Part shown: piece by piece, positions 26,085 to 34,031 of the stretch | Layout: every line of letters begins with the position of its first letter | How positions within the stretch are numbered: position 1 is the first letter of the stretch | Source of the DNA: CAYLKK01 sp964412505 | GTDB taxonomy: Bacteria > Pseudomonadota > Alphaproteobacteria > UBA3830 > CAYLKK01 | Direction of reading: 5' to 3' | Assembly (NCBI GenBank): GCA_964412505.1 | Contig: CAYPOM010000001.1 | Coordinates: forward strand, 1 to 64,000 | DNA: 64,000 nt | The notes under the pieces: generated by a model | Databases searched by the model: none | What the model saw: the letters and a program-made list of their open reading frames with translations, nothing else | Told to the model about the DNA's origin: nothing | Program-made: the position numbers and the translations under genes

Positions 26085-27057
26085 TTAAAGCCCCTATATT
26101 TTTAATAATCTCCGCAGCATCAAATTCTACATTTATCTTAACAGTTTTTATCCCGCTTGACATCCAAACGGGTATTCTCATTTTATCTTTTTCTGTCGTG
26201 ACAATGTCTATGTCTTCGTTAATTTCAATCTGCATCTTTTTGGTAAAATTTTTTATATCTTTAATATCGTTTGACGAATACGGATAGTGATCTGGAAAAG
26301 AAAAAGTTTTTATGACATTAAAATCAGAAAATCTATCAAAAAATTTTTGGTTACATCCTAACCCAGAAAACAACACAACATTTTTCTTGACGTTGCTTAA
26401 GTCAACCTTAGTGCTAGCTCTTATTATTTTACATGGATCTGTACACGCTTTTATCAAATCAAGTATGCCGTACTTATCTTCGTTTAAAAATACAATTAAA
26501 TCTGCATTATTAACTGCATAATTTATCTGCATCCGTAATGGGCCAATTGGCACTAATAGTTGATTCCCTAAATTTTGCAACCCATCAACGACTAAAACCT
26601 TTAAGTTAGGTCGCAATACTCTCTGCGATAACCCATCGTCTAATAAGATTATATTAAATGAATTTTTTTTCGCGATTCTTATAAGATCGCTCCTATCATG
26701 AGCGACTGCTACATTTGTGTATTTTGATGCCAATAATGCTTCATCTCCGACTTCATGATATGAGCTAATTTTATTGTCAACTAAAGTTGCATTTTTACTA
26801 CGTCGACCATATCCTTTTAATCCGATCAATGGATTAAACCCGCTCTGCTTTAGTTTATACGCTAATTCTATCGCAAGCGGCGTTTTCCCAGCTCCCCCAG
26901 CTGTTATACCACCTATCGCAATAGTGAAAACGTCAGACTTATGTTTGTACTTTCTGGACAATACATATTTATATACAATGCTCAACGGCGTATTCAAATA
27001 TAATAAAAATTTATTTGCCGGCCTATCCCAAAACTTCGGCTTATCTAACAACAACAT
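26077..27057 (-). CDS. lpxK: Tetraacyldisaccharide 4'-kinase LpxK
   Basis: LpxK adds the 4'-phosphate of lipid A at the inner membrane. The 326-residue protein begins with an N-terminal membrane-associating region (KPKFWDRPANKF...), then the P-loop GGITAGGAGKTP (about residues 49-60), the GLKGYGRR segment, GDEALL, and the catalytic LDDGLSQRVL stretch corresponding to the DDGxQ motif of the family. Length is normal. It is the upstream partner of the PAP2 phosphatase. Together with lpxC it supports a functional lipid A route. Confidence 0.93.
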   Translation of the reverse strand: MLLLDKPKFWDRPANKFLLYLNTPLSIVYKYVLSRKYKHKSDVFTIAIGGITAGGAGKTPLAIELAYKLKQSGFNPLIGLKGYGRRSKNATLVDNKISSYHEVGDEALLASKYTNVAVAHDRSDLIRIAKKNSFNIILLDDGLSQRVLRPNLKVLVVDGLQNLGNQLLVPIGPLRMQINYAVNNADLIVFLNEDKYGILDLIKACTDPCKIIRASTKVDLSNVKKNVVLFSGLGCNQKFFDRFSDFNVIKTFSFPDHYPYSSNDIKDIKNFTKKMQIEINEDIDIVTTEKDKMRIPVWMSSGIKTVKINVEFDAAEIIKNIGALNE

Positions 27058-27258
27058 ACGTATAAAAAAATGACAACAAATGAAATATAATTATATACAA
27101 AAGTCAAGTAATATAAAAATATATTCTAACAAAATAACCTATAGGTAACCAACGATAAGAATTATTGTATTCCCAATTTTCTTAATCATTGGCATTTAGA
27201 ATAGTTTATAATAAGCTATATTAGCATTAATGACACACAAGCCAGGCGACATTGGCTG

Positions 27259-28053
27259 TTACAAGTGTTTCGCTATAACGTCATATAGTGTCTTTGCTGT
27301 CTTTGCATTTTTACCTTGATAAAGATCTCCAGAGAGGATCTTTGTCTTTAGATTCGCCAATAAATTTGAAACCTCTTGCTTAAAATTGCTATCGGCTACA
27401 AGTTTCTGAAAACATGAGCTAAATATCGACGCCCCCACTAAGTTGTACAGCCCAAGGAATAGGCTAAATATTGCATTTTCATCTGTATCGTTGCGAAATT
27501 CAGCTAATCTTTTGTTAAGACTATTAAGTTGTTTATTCTTTCTTTTGCTAGAACTGATTGAGTTAACCATTACCTGTGCAATTTTATCAAACGAAATATC
27601 TCCTTCTTCTATTCTCTCTGTTTCAGCTTCTTCCTGCTTTTCTATAGCATCACCAAAAAGATCTTTTTTATCTTTAATCTTCTGTTGTGCTTCATTTTGT
27701 TCATCAGGTTCTTTATCTAACTGTTCAGTTTTTGAGCTATTTCGTATGGCCAAATCAGATTTATCGCCTGATCCTGTATCATTTTGTTTATCAGCTGTTT
27801 TTCTCTCACCTTTTTTACTTTTTTTATTTCTTGATTCCGTTTTATTTTTTGCATCTTTTCGACCGTTCCGCCACTTATCGGAGTCACCCGAAACATCATC
27901 ATTAGATGTATTCCCAAAGTCAACATTATCCAGTAGCTCTGCCTCAGCTTCTTCCTGTTTTTCTATTGCTTTTCCAAAAAGATCTGAAGCGAACGTTTTG
28001 TTATATGCGCATACACACGAAACACACAAATACATAATCAGAAAACTGCGCAT
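27259..28053 (-). CDS. Exported acidic protein with two DLFG-type repeats
   Basis: The 264-residue protein has a signal peptide (hydrophobic residues 3-16, cleavage near FASD). The mature part starts with DLFGKAIEKQEEAEAE and repeats this as DLFGDAIEKQEEAETE about 110 residues later. Between the copies lies a highly charged Lys/Asp/Asn/Ser-rich low-complexity segment, and the last 100 residues look helical and globular, with one Cys. No family recognised. The repeated motif and export suggest a surface or secreted factor. It sits 10 bp downstream of the MarR gene on the same strand and may be under the same transcript. Confidence 0.65.
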   Translation of the reverse strand: MRSFLIMYLCVSCVCAYNKTFASDLFGKAIEKQEEAEAELLDNVDFGNTSNDDVSGDSDKWRNGRKDAKNKTESRNKKSKKGERKTADKQNDTGSGDKSDLAIRNSSKTEQLDKEPDEQNEAQQKIKDKKDLFGDAIEKQEEAETERIEEGDISFDKIAQVMVNSISSSKRKNKQLNSLNKRLAEFRNDTDENAIFSLFLGLYNLVGASIFSSCFQKLVADSNFKQEVSNLLANLKTKILSGDLYQGKNAKTAKTLYDVIAKHL

Positions 28054-28063
28054 TGTAACCTTA

Positions 28064-28516
28064 CTAGAAAGACTTTACACCACTGATTGCTAGTCTACCA
28101 AAGAACATTTCAAGTCTTCTGAAATTAGATAAAATACTATTTGCATCAATCTTTTCACTTTTTATTGTATTAATATGGGTTGAAAAAACCTTTTTTAGAG
28201 AGTTGCAAAAATCTAAACCTTTCTCTGTTAGCTCAACAATTGATGATCTCTTATCATAATCTGCTTCTGTTTGTTTTATATACCCTGATTTAATTAACTT
28301 TTTGAGATTATATGAAATATTTGTACCTAGATAATAACCTCTGGAAGATATTTCTCCTATTGGCATTGTTTGATTTCCGATTTTGTACAACAAAAGCGCC
28401 TGAATAGCTGACACCTCGTCCAACCCCATTTTGCCTAATTCTGTATCGATAGAATCAAGAACCAATTTGTTTAATCTTTCTATGCTACACATTAAATCAA
28501 AATATGCTTTATCCAT
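28064..28516 (-). CDS. MarR-family winged-helix regulator
   Basis: The 150-residue protein has the MarR layout: N-terminal dimerisation helix, a winged helix about residues 40-100 with the recognition helix in SRGYYLGTNISYNLKKLIKSGYI, and the wing with YDKRSSIVELTEKG, then a C-terminal dimer helix. The spelling GYYLGTNISYNLKKL resembles the LdtR-type regulators known from alphaproteobacteria; that is from memory and tentative. I start at ATG 28516 because GGAG lies six bases before it and touches the alternative ATG at 28522. It precedes the exported repeat protein by 10 bp and is divergent from the USP-like gene. Confidence 0.82.
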   Translation of the reverse strand: MDKAYFDLMCSIERLNKLVLDSIDTELGKMGLDEVSAIQALLLYKIGNQTMPIGEISSRGYYLGTNISYNLKKLIKSGYIKQTEADYDKRSSIVELTEKGLDFCNSLKKVFSTHINTIKSEKIDANSILSNFRRLEMFFGRLAISGVKSF

Positions 28517-28648
28517 GATCATCTCCTTTTTCTGTTTTTATTATACACATTGTACCTAAAAATTAATAATAAAGCGTTTATATTTGTGGATTCCATACGT
28601 AAAATCAGCGATGATTACTTTGACTAGGGTTGTTACAATGACAAAAAA

Positions 28649-28678
28649 TTGCCTTTTACACCTTGATTCTTGTATAAT
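28649..28678 (+). promoter_or_regulatory. Promoter of the USP-like protease gene
   Basis: TTGCCT (28649-28654) and TATAAT (28673-28678) with an 18-bp spacer, 26 bp before the start codon. Confidence 0.6.
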
Positions 28679-28704
28679 TATTATATAGACAAAAGGTTAT
28701 TTAC

Positions 28705-30231
28705 ATGAATAAATTGGCATTTACATTCCTGAGTTGTTCGTTATTAAATTGTGCATTTGCCTTAGATATAACAAAAGCAAAAAATTCATTTGCATGGCAT
28801 AATAATGCTATCACTCAGAAAATATCGTGCATTGAAAGGTCTGAATTAAAGACTAAATTTAACAGCGACAAGAACAGCGCTCCTATTGCTCGTTTGATAG
28901 CTTTAACAAGATTAGGACTTCCACAAAATGCCACATTGCAATCACTTGGCATCAGTGGACTAAACGATAAATACATTGAATTAATGCAAGTAAATAATAT
29001 CGGCAATTTAGCAAATATAATCGGAAAAGATAAAATTCAAAGCTGGAGCATTAATAACGAAAACGAGGCTAAAAAATTGAATACATTTTTGGGATTCGCT
29101 TGTGCGATAAATGCGAGAACACAAAACAAAACATTCTCTAAAACAGATATTGATGAGACAGTAGATCAAACTATTTCTAAACTTAATTTAAGTAAGTTTA
29201 ACTCATATAGAAACACTATAAAGCGCAACCTTTGGAATGCATTTAATTCATGGGAAATTCATGCACTAGATCATGTATTAAGAGAAGAGAAAAACGGAGT
29301 ACAAAATTCTAGAGCATTAACTAACGCAGGAAATTCATGTTTTTTCAACGCATCTATGCAAGCTGTTTATGCGTGTAAACCACTTAGAGAATTTATAATA
29401 AATGACTTGAAAGATAACAAAGATTCTTTCGTCGCTGATTTGAGAACATTTTTAGATAAGATGAGTTCCGGAACTGGCGCAGTGGAGACAGGTAGTAGAG
29501 GCAGCAATGGAAAGGGCTTAGCTTATAATGTACTTAAGCATATAGCAAAGTTAGCAGGAGACACTCCTTGGAGTAACACAACAAACCAAGAAGATTCATC
29601 AGAATTTTTAACTCATATGATAGACAAAATTCATGATGCTGTACAAAATAATAAAGAATTAAAAGAAAAATTCGAAAAGTTAATTTATTCTAATGTACAT
29701 TCGGCACTAGAGGCTAAATGCGCTAAAAAGCACACATCAAAAAAAACAGATCAAACAAATAAAATAGAAATACAAATACAAGATGGTAGGGACATTCAAA
29801 CATTATTTAAGCGAACATTAAAAGAACAAGAAGATATCGATGACTATAAGTGCGAAAACTGCGGAACAAGAAACGGATGCAAAAAAACTACTTATCTTAC
29901 AAATCCAGCAAAAATCATTCCAATTTCATTAAAAAGATTTACTCAGAATTTGTATGGTAATATATCAAAAGACAACGCAGCAATTACACCTAACCAAATT
30001 TTGCACGTATACGACTATATAAACAAAAAATCGTATAAATACATTTTAAACTCAGTTAGTGTGCATTCAGGTGGACTAGATGGAGGGCATTACTACGCAT
30101 ACCAGAGAGTCGGCAATACTTGGCAGGAGAAGAATGACCGAACAGCAAGGACATTAGACAATAATATTCCAGACGATGCTAAAAATGGATATGTTTTCTT
30201 CTATGAACGATTAGACGAAGCTACATTCTAA
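28705..30231 (+). CDS. Exported ubiquitin-specific protease (USP/C19)-like protein, probable effector
   Basis: The 508-residue protein has a Sec signal peptide (hydrophobic residues 5-19, cleavage near FA-LD) and a helical N-terminal region (20-200). A C19 peptidase domain follows. The Cys box reads NAGNSCFFNASMQAV, with Cys212 in the place of the USP nucleophile and Asn and Gln as in GNTCFLNATLQ. A CENC pair (383-386) marks half of the zinc finger, followed by PISLKRF, and the His box reads GGLDGGHYYAY with His462 and a possible third residue Asp478. USPs remove ubiquitin from host proteins and bacteria lack ubiquitin, so a host target is the straightforward inference. It has its own promoter and terminator. 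Confidence 0.88.
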   Translation: MNKLAFTFLSCSLLNCAFALDITKAKNSFAWHNNAITQKISCIERSELKTKFNSDKNSAPIARLIALTRLGLPQNATLQSLGISGLNDKYIELMQVNNIGNLANIIGKDKIQSWSINNENEAKKLNTFLGFACAINARTQNKTFSKTDIDETVDQTISKLNLSKFNSYRNTIKRNLWNAFNSWEIHALDHVLREEKNGVQNSRALTNAGNSCFFNASMQAVYACKPLREFIINDLKDNKDSFVADLRTFLDKMSSGTGAVETGSRGSNGKGLAYNVLKHIAKLAGDTPWSNTTNQEDSSEFLTHMIDKIHDAVQNNKELKEKFEKLIYSNVHSALEAKCAKKHTSKKTDQTNKIEIQIQDGRDIQTLFKRTLKEQEDIDDYKCENCGTRNGCKKTTYLTNPAKIIPISLKRFTQNLYGNISKDNAAITPNQILHVYDYINKKSYKYILNSVSVHSGGLDGGHYYAYQRVGNTWQEKNDRTARTLDNNIPDDAKNGYVFFYERLDEATF

Positions 30232-30257
30232 TTAACAAATATAGACAATCCATATAT

Positions 30258-30287
30258 ATAAGCGCACACCAAATTATGTGCGCTTAT
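30258..30287 (+). terminator. Terminator of the USP-like gene
   Basis: An 11-bp perfect stem (ATAAGCGCACA, 30258-30268, with 30277-30287) and an 8-nt loop, 27 bp after the stop, followed by ATTTTG. Confidence 0.65.
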
Positions 30288-30456
30288 AGATTTTGTACGG
30301 ACATATGATTTAAAAGTGGCTGATCACAATTATATCGTAAAATTTTCACATACAAGCATATACACTTTGATAAAAAAGCACACCCCAAAGTATAGAACAT
30401 GGATTAATACACTGAACAGAACGATTTAGAAATAGCAAATTTAAATGAAACAAAAG

Positions 30457-30486
30457 TTGCTTTTGCTGTATTTTTTAATGTATACT
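30457..30486 (+). promoter_or_regulatory. Promoter of the exported 269-residue protein
   Basis: TTGCTT (30457-30462) and TATACT (30481-30486) are 18 bp apart, 27 bp before the ATG. Confidence 0.5.
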
Positions 30487-30512
30487 ATTGTGGTAGTTTA
30501 GATAGGTGAAAA

Positions 30513-31322
30513 ATGCGATATGTATATAATTGCGTTAAACTTGTTTTATTAATAGCATGCTTAGGGTTTGCAGGACAAACATCTGCAGCAAAACCTATTG
30601 AGCTTGGCGGCTTATTGTTTGACATGAGCAGAGGTCAGTTACAAGTGTCGGCAACAGATGGATGCAAGAAATTTATAAAGGAATCGGTTATAACAAAGCC
30701 GACGAATGGTGCTTTTGTCAACATTTGCGACTTTTTTTCGATTTACTTTGAAAGTGGTTTCGCTTTAGATCAAGTCAAACCCGCTGAAAATGGAAAAACG
30801 TATAGCAAGGTTTGTAAACCAAAAGATGGTCTCTTGAAAGATCTGCTGATTTGGTCGGCAGATTGCAATAAAGGCTCTGTCCATGAGATATACGATGACA
30901 TTGAAGACGCGTACAAAATTGTTGAAGTGCAGTTCACGCATCACCGGATTAGCAATGCAATTTCGAAGTTGTTCACTGCTGGGCGTGATAATAGTTCTGT
31001 AAAATTTAATATCAAGTTCACTAAAAGTGAGAAGGATGGCGTCATGGTTTTTGTTAACAAAACCCAACAGATGAAGTTAGCGAATTGGATTGAAACAGCT
31101 TTATCTGATAGCAAGGCACGGGGGAAGTGTTTGTGTAGACATGAATATGATGACATTGATGATGCATATACTAAATTGCCTGTGTTTGTTGATTTGTCCA
31201 AGTTAACTAATGTGCTGGCGCCTGTTGTAGATGCGTTGCAAAACGCTACCAACAATGACGGAGAACAAAAACATGAAGAAGACACTGGAGAAGATTTTGG
31301 TGGTTTCGGGGATTTGTTTTAA
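30513..31322 (+). CDS. Exported protein with two YDDI(E/D)DAY repeats
   Basis: The 269-residue protein has a signal peptide (about residues 1-25, ending SAA-KP). The mature protein has several Cys and two similar blocks, VHEIYDDIEDAYKI (about 129-142) and RHEYDDIDDAYTKL (about 209-222), each followed by a helical stretch ending in a leucine-rich part. It ends in an acidic tail closing GGFGDLF, reminiscent of the DLFG motif in the exported protein at 27259-28053. No known family. It lies between two other exported proteins and has its own promoter. Confidence 0.65.
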   Translation: MRYVYNCVKLVLLIACLGFAGQTSAAKPIELGGLLFDMSRGQLQVSATDGCKKFIKESVITKPTNGAFVNICDFFSIYFESGFALDQVKPAENGKTYSKVCKPKDGLLKDLLIWSADCNKGSVHEIYDDIEDAYKIVEVQFTHHRISNAISKLFTAGRDNSSVKFNIKFTKSEKDGVMVFVNKTQQMKLANWIETALSDSKARGKCLCRHEYDDIDDAYTKLPVFVDLSKLTNVLAPVVDALQNATNNDGEQKHEEDTGEDFGGFGDLF

Positions 31323-31389
31323 CTAACATATGTTTCTCAATAAGGTTGTTATACTGTATGTTTAGTTTTTATTTTTAGGTTTTAGATTT

Positions 31390-32772
31390 ATGAAAAAAAA
31401 GATATTATTAAATTTAAGTTGTTTATGTGTATTGTTTGGCGGTAGTAGTATAACTGAGTGTGGAGCGATGAAAAGTAACAAAACTGCAGATTTATCTACA
31501 CTCAGATCGCTAAAGCGCATGGAACTCCCAACTATTTTGAAAGTTTGTAATTTCAATGCAGACAGTGGCTCTTTTGATCTAAAAGAAGATTTTAGAAAAA
31601 AAGGAGATGTCTTTACAAACGCTGTCTTATTAATTCAGAGCGAATACAAAAACAATCCACAGTTTAGGGAATCGTTTGATGATGCGATTAAAAAAAAGAA
31701 TAAAGATACTCAATATGGCGAGACTGGATTTGAGGCAATTAAAGATACAATAAAGATAAATGACACCGAAGTTGCAATATCAAAACTTGAGTCTGAAAAA
31801 TACTCCGAAGCTGAGTTCAAAGACCAAGCTGAACTGCAAGCTGCGCAAGAAGTTATCAATAAATTGATTAAGGAAACAAATACTTACACCAAAGCTTGTA
31901 TTGATACATTGGAAAAATGTAAAAACAACTTGCCTGGTGTGGAAAAGAAGGAAGATGAAAAGAAATATGGCACTACTGAATTTGAGGCAATTAAAGATAC
32001 AATAAAGATAAATGACACCGAAGTTGCAATATCAAAACTTGAGTCTGAAAAATACTCCGAAGCTGAGTTCAAAGACCAAGCTGAACTGCAAGCTGCGCAA
32101 GAAGTTATCAATGGTTTGATTGCTAAAACAAACATTTACTCCAAAGAATGTATTGATACATTGCAAAAATGTAAAAACAACTTGCCTGAGGTGAAAAAGA
32201 AGGAAGAGGAAAAGAAAGATGCGATTATTGATGTAGAAAAGATCATTAAAAGCTATAACATCCAAGTTGAAGAACAAAACCTAAACGCCTATGATACACA
32301 AGCTACTCAGCAGGCTGCTGCGTATTTATTAAAGGAGAGATATAAGAAGAAATCTTCGATTCGAAAAGAAGACGAAGATCTTGTAATTTTGCTTACTGCG
32401 ATTGCAAAAGAAAAGGAATCATTATACGTACTGAACAAAGACAACACGAAGCACATGACAAAAAACCAGCTTGTTAATATGATTTATGGAGCAAAAGAAG
32501 AAAAAGCATTCGGCATTGAAGATGCAAAGTTATCTATGGATACTAATATACAGATCCAAGATAGCAATACTCTCTTCCCAGAGGCTGTAATGAAGCAGCT
32601 CAATATAGAAGGTAAAAGCAATGAAGTATGTGACCATATGCTTAAAATTTACAAAGAGAAACACCTAGCACTCTTTGGATTGACTGATGCAGCCAAAAAA
32701 GCGATAGAAAACGCAAAAACTCTAGAGGAAAAACTTAAAGCGCTCGGTTTATCTGATGAAGCAAGCGAATAG
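31390..32772 (+). CDS. Exported helical protein with two near-identical 84-residue repeats
   Basis: The 460-residue protein has a signal peptide (residues 1-28). It is predominantly charged and helical. Two tandem units of 84 residues, starting at FEAIKDTIKINDTEV (about residues 114 and 198), share nearly all positions in their first 43 residues, then diverge slightly to CKNNLPGV and CKNNLPEV. The DNA of these units is also almost identical, so the duplication is recent or kept by recombination. The C-terminal 170 residues are unrelated and helical. Family unknown. It is followed by a strong terminator. Confidence 0.7.
   Translation: MKKKILLNLSCLCVLFGGSSITECGAMKSNKTADLSTLRSLKRMELPTILKVCNFNADSGSFDLKEDFRKKGDVFTNAVLLIQSEYKNNPQFRESFDDAIKKKNKDTQYGETGFEAIKDTIKINDTEVAISKLESEKYSEAEFKDQAELQAAQEVINKLIKETNTYTKACIDTLEKCKNNLPGVEKKEDEKKYGTTEFEAIKDTIKINDTEVAISKLESEKYSEAEFKDQAELQAAQEVINGLIAKTNIYSKECIDTLQKCKNNLPEVKKKEEEKKDAIIDVEKIIKSYNIQVEEQNLNAYDTQATQQAAAYLLKERYKKKSSIRKEDEDLVILLTAIAKEKESLYVLNKDNTKHMTKNQLVNMIYGAKEEKAFGIEDAKLSMDTNIQIQDSNTLFPEAVMKQLNIEGKSNEVCDHMLKIYKEKHLALFGLTDAAKKAIENAKTLEEKLKALGLSDEASE
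31732..32235 (+). repeat. Tandem 252-bp coding repeat
   Basis: Unit 1 begins at 31732 and unit 2 at 31984 (252-bp period, in frame). The first about 128 bp of each unit are identical or nearly so by eye, the remainder differs at scattered bases. Confidence 0.85.
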
Positions 32773-32799
32773 TTTTTTAGTTTATTTTGTCTTAACAAA

Positions 32800-32825
32800 A
32801 AAAGTGCCGTGTTTGCGGCGCTTTT
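32800..32825 (+). terminator. Rho-independent terminator after the 84-residue-repeat protein
   Basis: Stem AAAGTGCCG with CGGCGCTTT, loop TGTTTG, followed by a long T-run (32822-32828), 28 bp after the stop codon. Confidence 0.8.
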
Positions 32826-33027
32826 TTTATTTTTAACATTATTATCATATACAATATGTTTTTATGTAGAGATAAAGTTAATTTTATATCTACTCCTATT
32901 TCTCTATGTAAATGTGAAAGGAAACAATTTTCAAAATCACGAATAAATAGTCTTAAAATAATATATCAAGTATATCCTATCAATCTATTCTTCCAGCAAT
33001 CACTCAGTTCGAATTCTACTTTTAATC

Positions 33028-33272
33028 TGCAGTTTAAGAAATTACATCAAAATTTAAATTACAATACTCATAATATTAGGCTTCTTGCAAAAGTAATTTT
33101 AGACGCTCCCGTCGTCCTGATAATCAGTATCTAAAAACACATAGTTTCGACTTTCGCAATAACACTAATGTGTATAATAAAATCGTGGATGGACACAGCT
33201 TCATCTACGTGAAAGTTGAGAAAAAACGATCCCAAAAATAACACTTAAATGGTCCTACTCCCGGGGCTCAGT
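33028..33272 (+). mobile_element. 3'-terminal fragment of the IS3-family element (copy B), interrupted
   Basis: From about 33028 the sequence matches the end of the element at 34872-35775 (LHQNLNYNT region), then is interrupted at 33075-33169, then continues with NVYNKIVDGHSFIYVKVEKK and the terminal repeat CCCGGGGCTCAGT ending at 33272. The upstream part of the element is missing; the sequence 32826-33027 is not recognisably part of it. Confidence 0.7.
33075..33169. mobile_element. 95-bp MITE-like insertion inside an IS3 fragment
   Basis: The bases that interrupt copy B have ends that are imperfect inverted repeats of about 20 bp: ATTAGGCTTCTTGCAAAAGT at the left (33075-33094) and, complemented, ATTAGTGTTATTGCGAAAGT at the right (33150-33169), differing at five positions. 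A TAAT precedes the left end and the right end reads CTAAT. No coding capacity. It fits a small non-autonomous element mobilised by another transposase. Confidence 0.45.
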
Positions 33273-33341
33273 TCACTGCGGCAGTTTCTTTTCTGGCAGC
33301 CCATCCCCAGCATGCACAATATACTGATCGAATGACAAGAT

Positions 33342-33645
33342 TTACGGCATTTTCAATTGCTTAAGTCGATTTACACGCTCATCTACAGTTTTCATAAATT
33401 CTTCTTCAGAAAGTGACGGATCTCTCGTGTTTAGAATAAGTTCACACGGTAATTTTTTGCATTCACCGCATGAAAGAAAACCGTTTTTTATTCTGCAACA
33501 GGAATATATACCGCACTCTTTCCCTTCAGGTGCGTGAAATACTTTGCCGCATACTGCATTACATCATTGGCAAGTATTTCCATAACATGAACACTTACCA
33601 CAATCCATTCCACAACAACTGATCAAATCATTTGTATTATCAATT
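33342..33645 (-). pseudogene. DUF3795 cysteine-rich protein pseudogene
   Basis: Read on the minus strand, one frame gives ISCCGMDCGKCSCYGNTCQ, a TGA stop, then CNAVCGKVFHAPEGKECGIY, SCCRIKNGFLSCGECKKLPCE, RDPSLSEEEF and DERVNRLKQL before the TAA at 33342. This is the DUF3795 pattern of small proteins with many conserved Cys. The stop replaces a Gly expected in the C-x-GC motif (GGA to TGA), a single-base change. The original start is not clear: the frame runs back into the end of the YjbR-like gene without a proper ATG. Confidence 0.7.
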
Positions 33646-34011
33646 TTCTAATATCTCCTTTTGCTTCTTCTTACTGATACTCTCAAGCACTATTTGATAC
33701 GCATGATCCAATAAGACCTTCAGAACATCATCATCTACTTTTCCATTAATTTTTATAAAATTCCAATGAATTTTATTCATATAATAACCTGGAATTATAT
33801 CCTTATATTGCTTACGTAAACGCTCACCTTCTGCAGGTTCTAGTTTTAATGTAATATAATATGGTTGATTATTATCATCCATACATATCGCAGCAAACAT
33901 TTTCCCGTCTATTTTGAAACGAATCCAGTTCCAATCTTTTTTCCAGTCCTTTATCACTCCAGACTTCTGCAACAGATACTCTTCAACCCACGAATAATTC
34001 ATTTTTCTCAC
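33640..34011 (-). CDS. MmcQ/YjbR-family protein
   Basis: The 123-residue protein matches the YjbR/MmcQ fold family: a short N-terminal helix with YLLQKSGVIKDWKKDW, a central beta sheet with RFKIDGKMFAAICMDD and YITLKLEPAEGERLR, the PGYYMNKIHWNFIKING segment and a C-terminal helix. Members are small cytoplasmic DNA-binding-like proteins of uncertain function. Family length is normal. It is followed by the decayed DUF3795 frame, with which it overlaps slightly; the pair may have been acquired together, as both are accessory genes. Confidence 0.8.
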   Translation of the reverse strand: MRKMNYSWVEEYLLQKSGVIKDWKKDWNWIRFKIDGKMFAAICMDDNNQPYYITLKLEPAEGERLRKQYKDIIPGYYMNKIHWNFIKINGKVDDDVLKVLLDHAYQIVLESISKKKQKEILEN

Positions 34012-34031
34012 CGGGAACTTTCTTATCCACC

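Noticed and set aside
27443..28093. 216-residue plus-strand frame opposite the exported DLFG protein
   Set aside because: Its Ser/Leu/Phe-rich composition is the mirror of the Glu/Lys-rich low-complexity gene on the other strand.
32856..33134. 92-residue plus-strand frame as a real gene
   Set aside because: Its C-terminal part is the LHQNLNYNT end of the IS3 transposase and the tail is the small insertion; the front has no gene-like features.
33342..33645. TGA as a sense codon
   Set aside because: The stop replaces Gly rather than Trp, and TGA ends several intact genes in the window, so recoding of the code is not supported.
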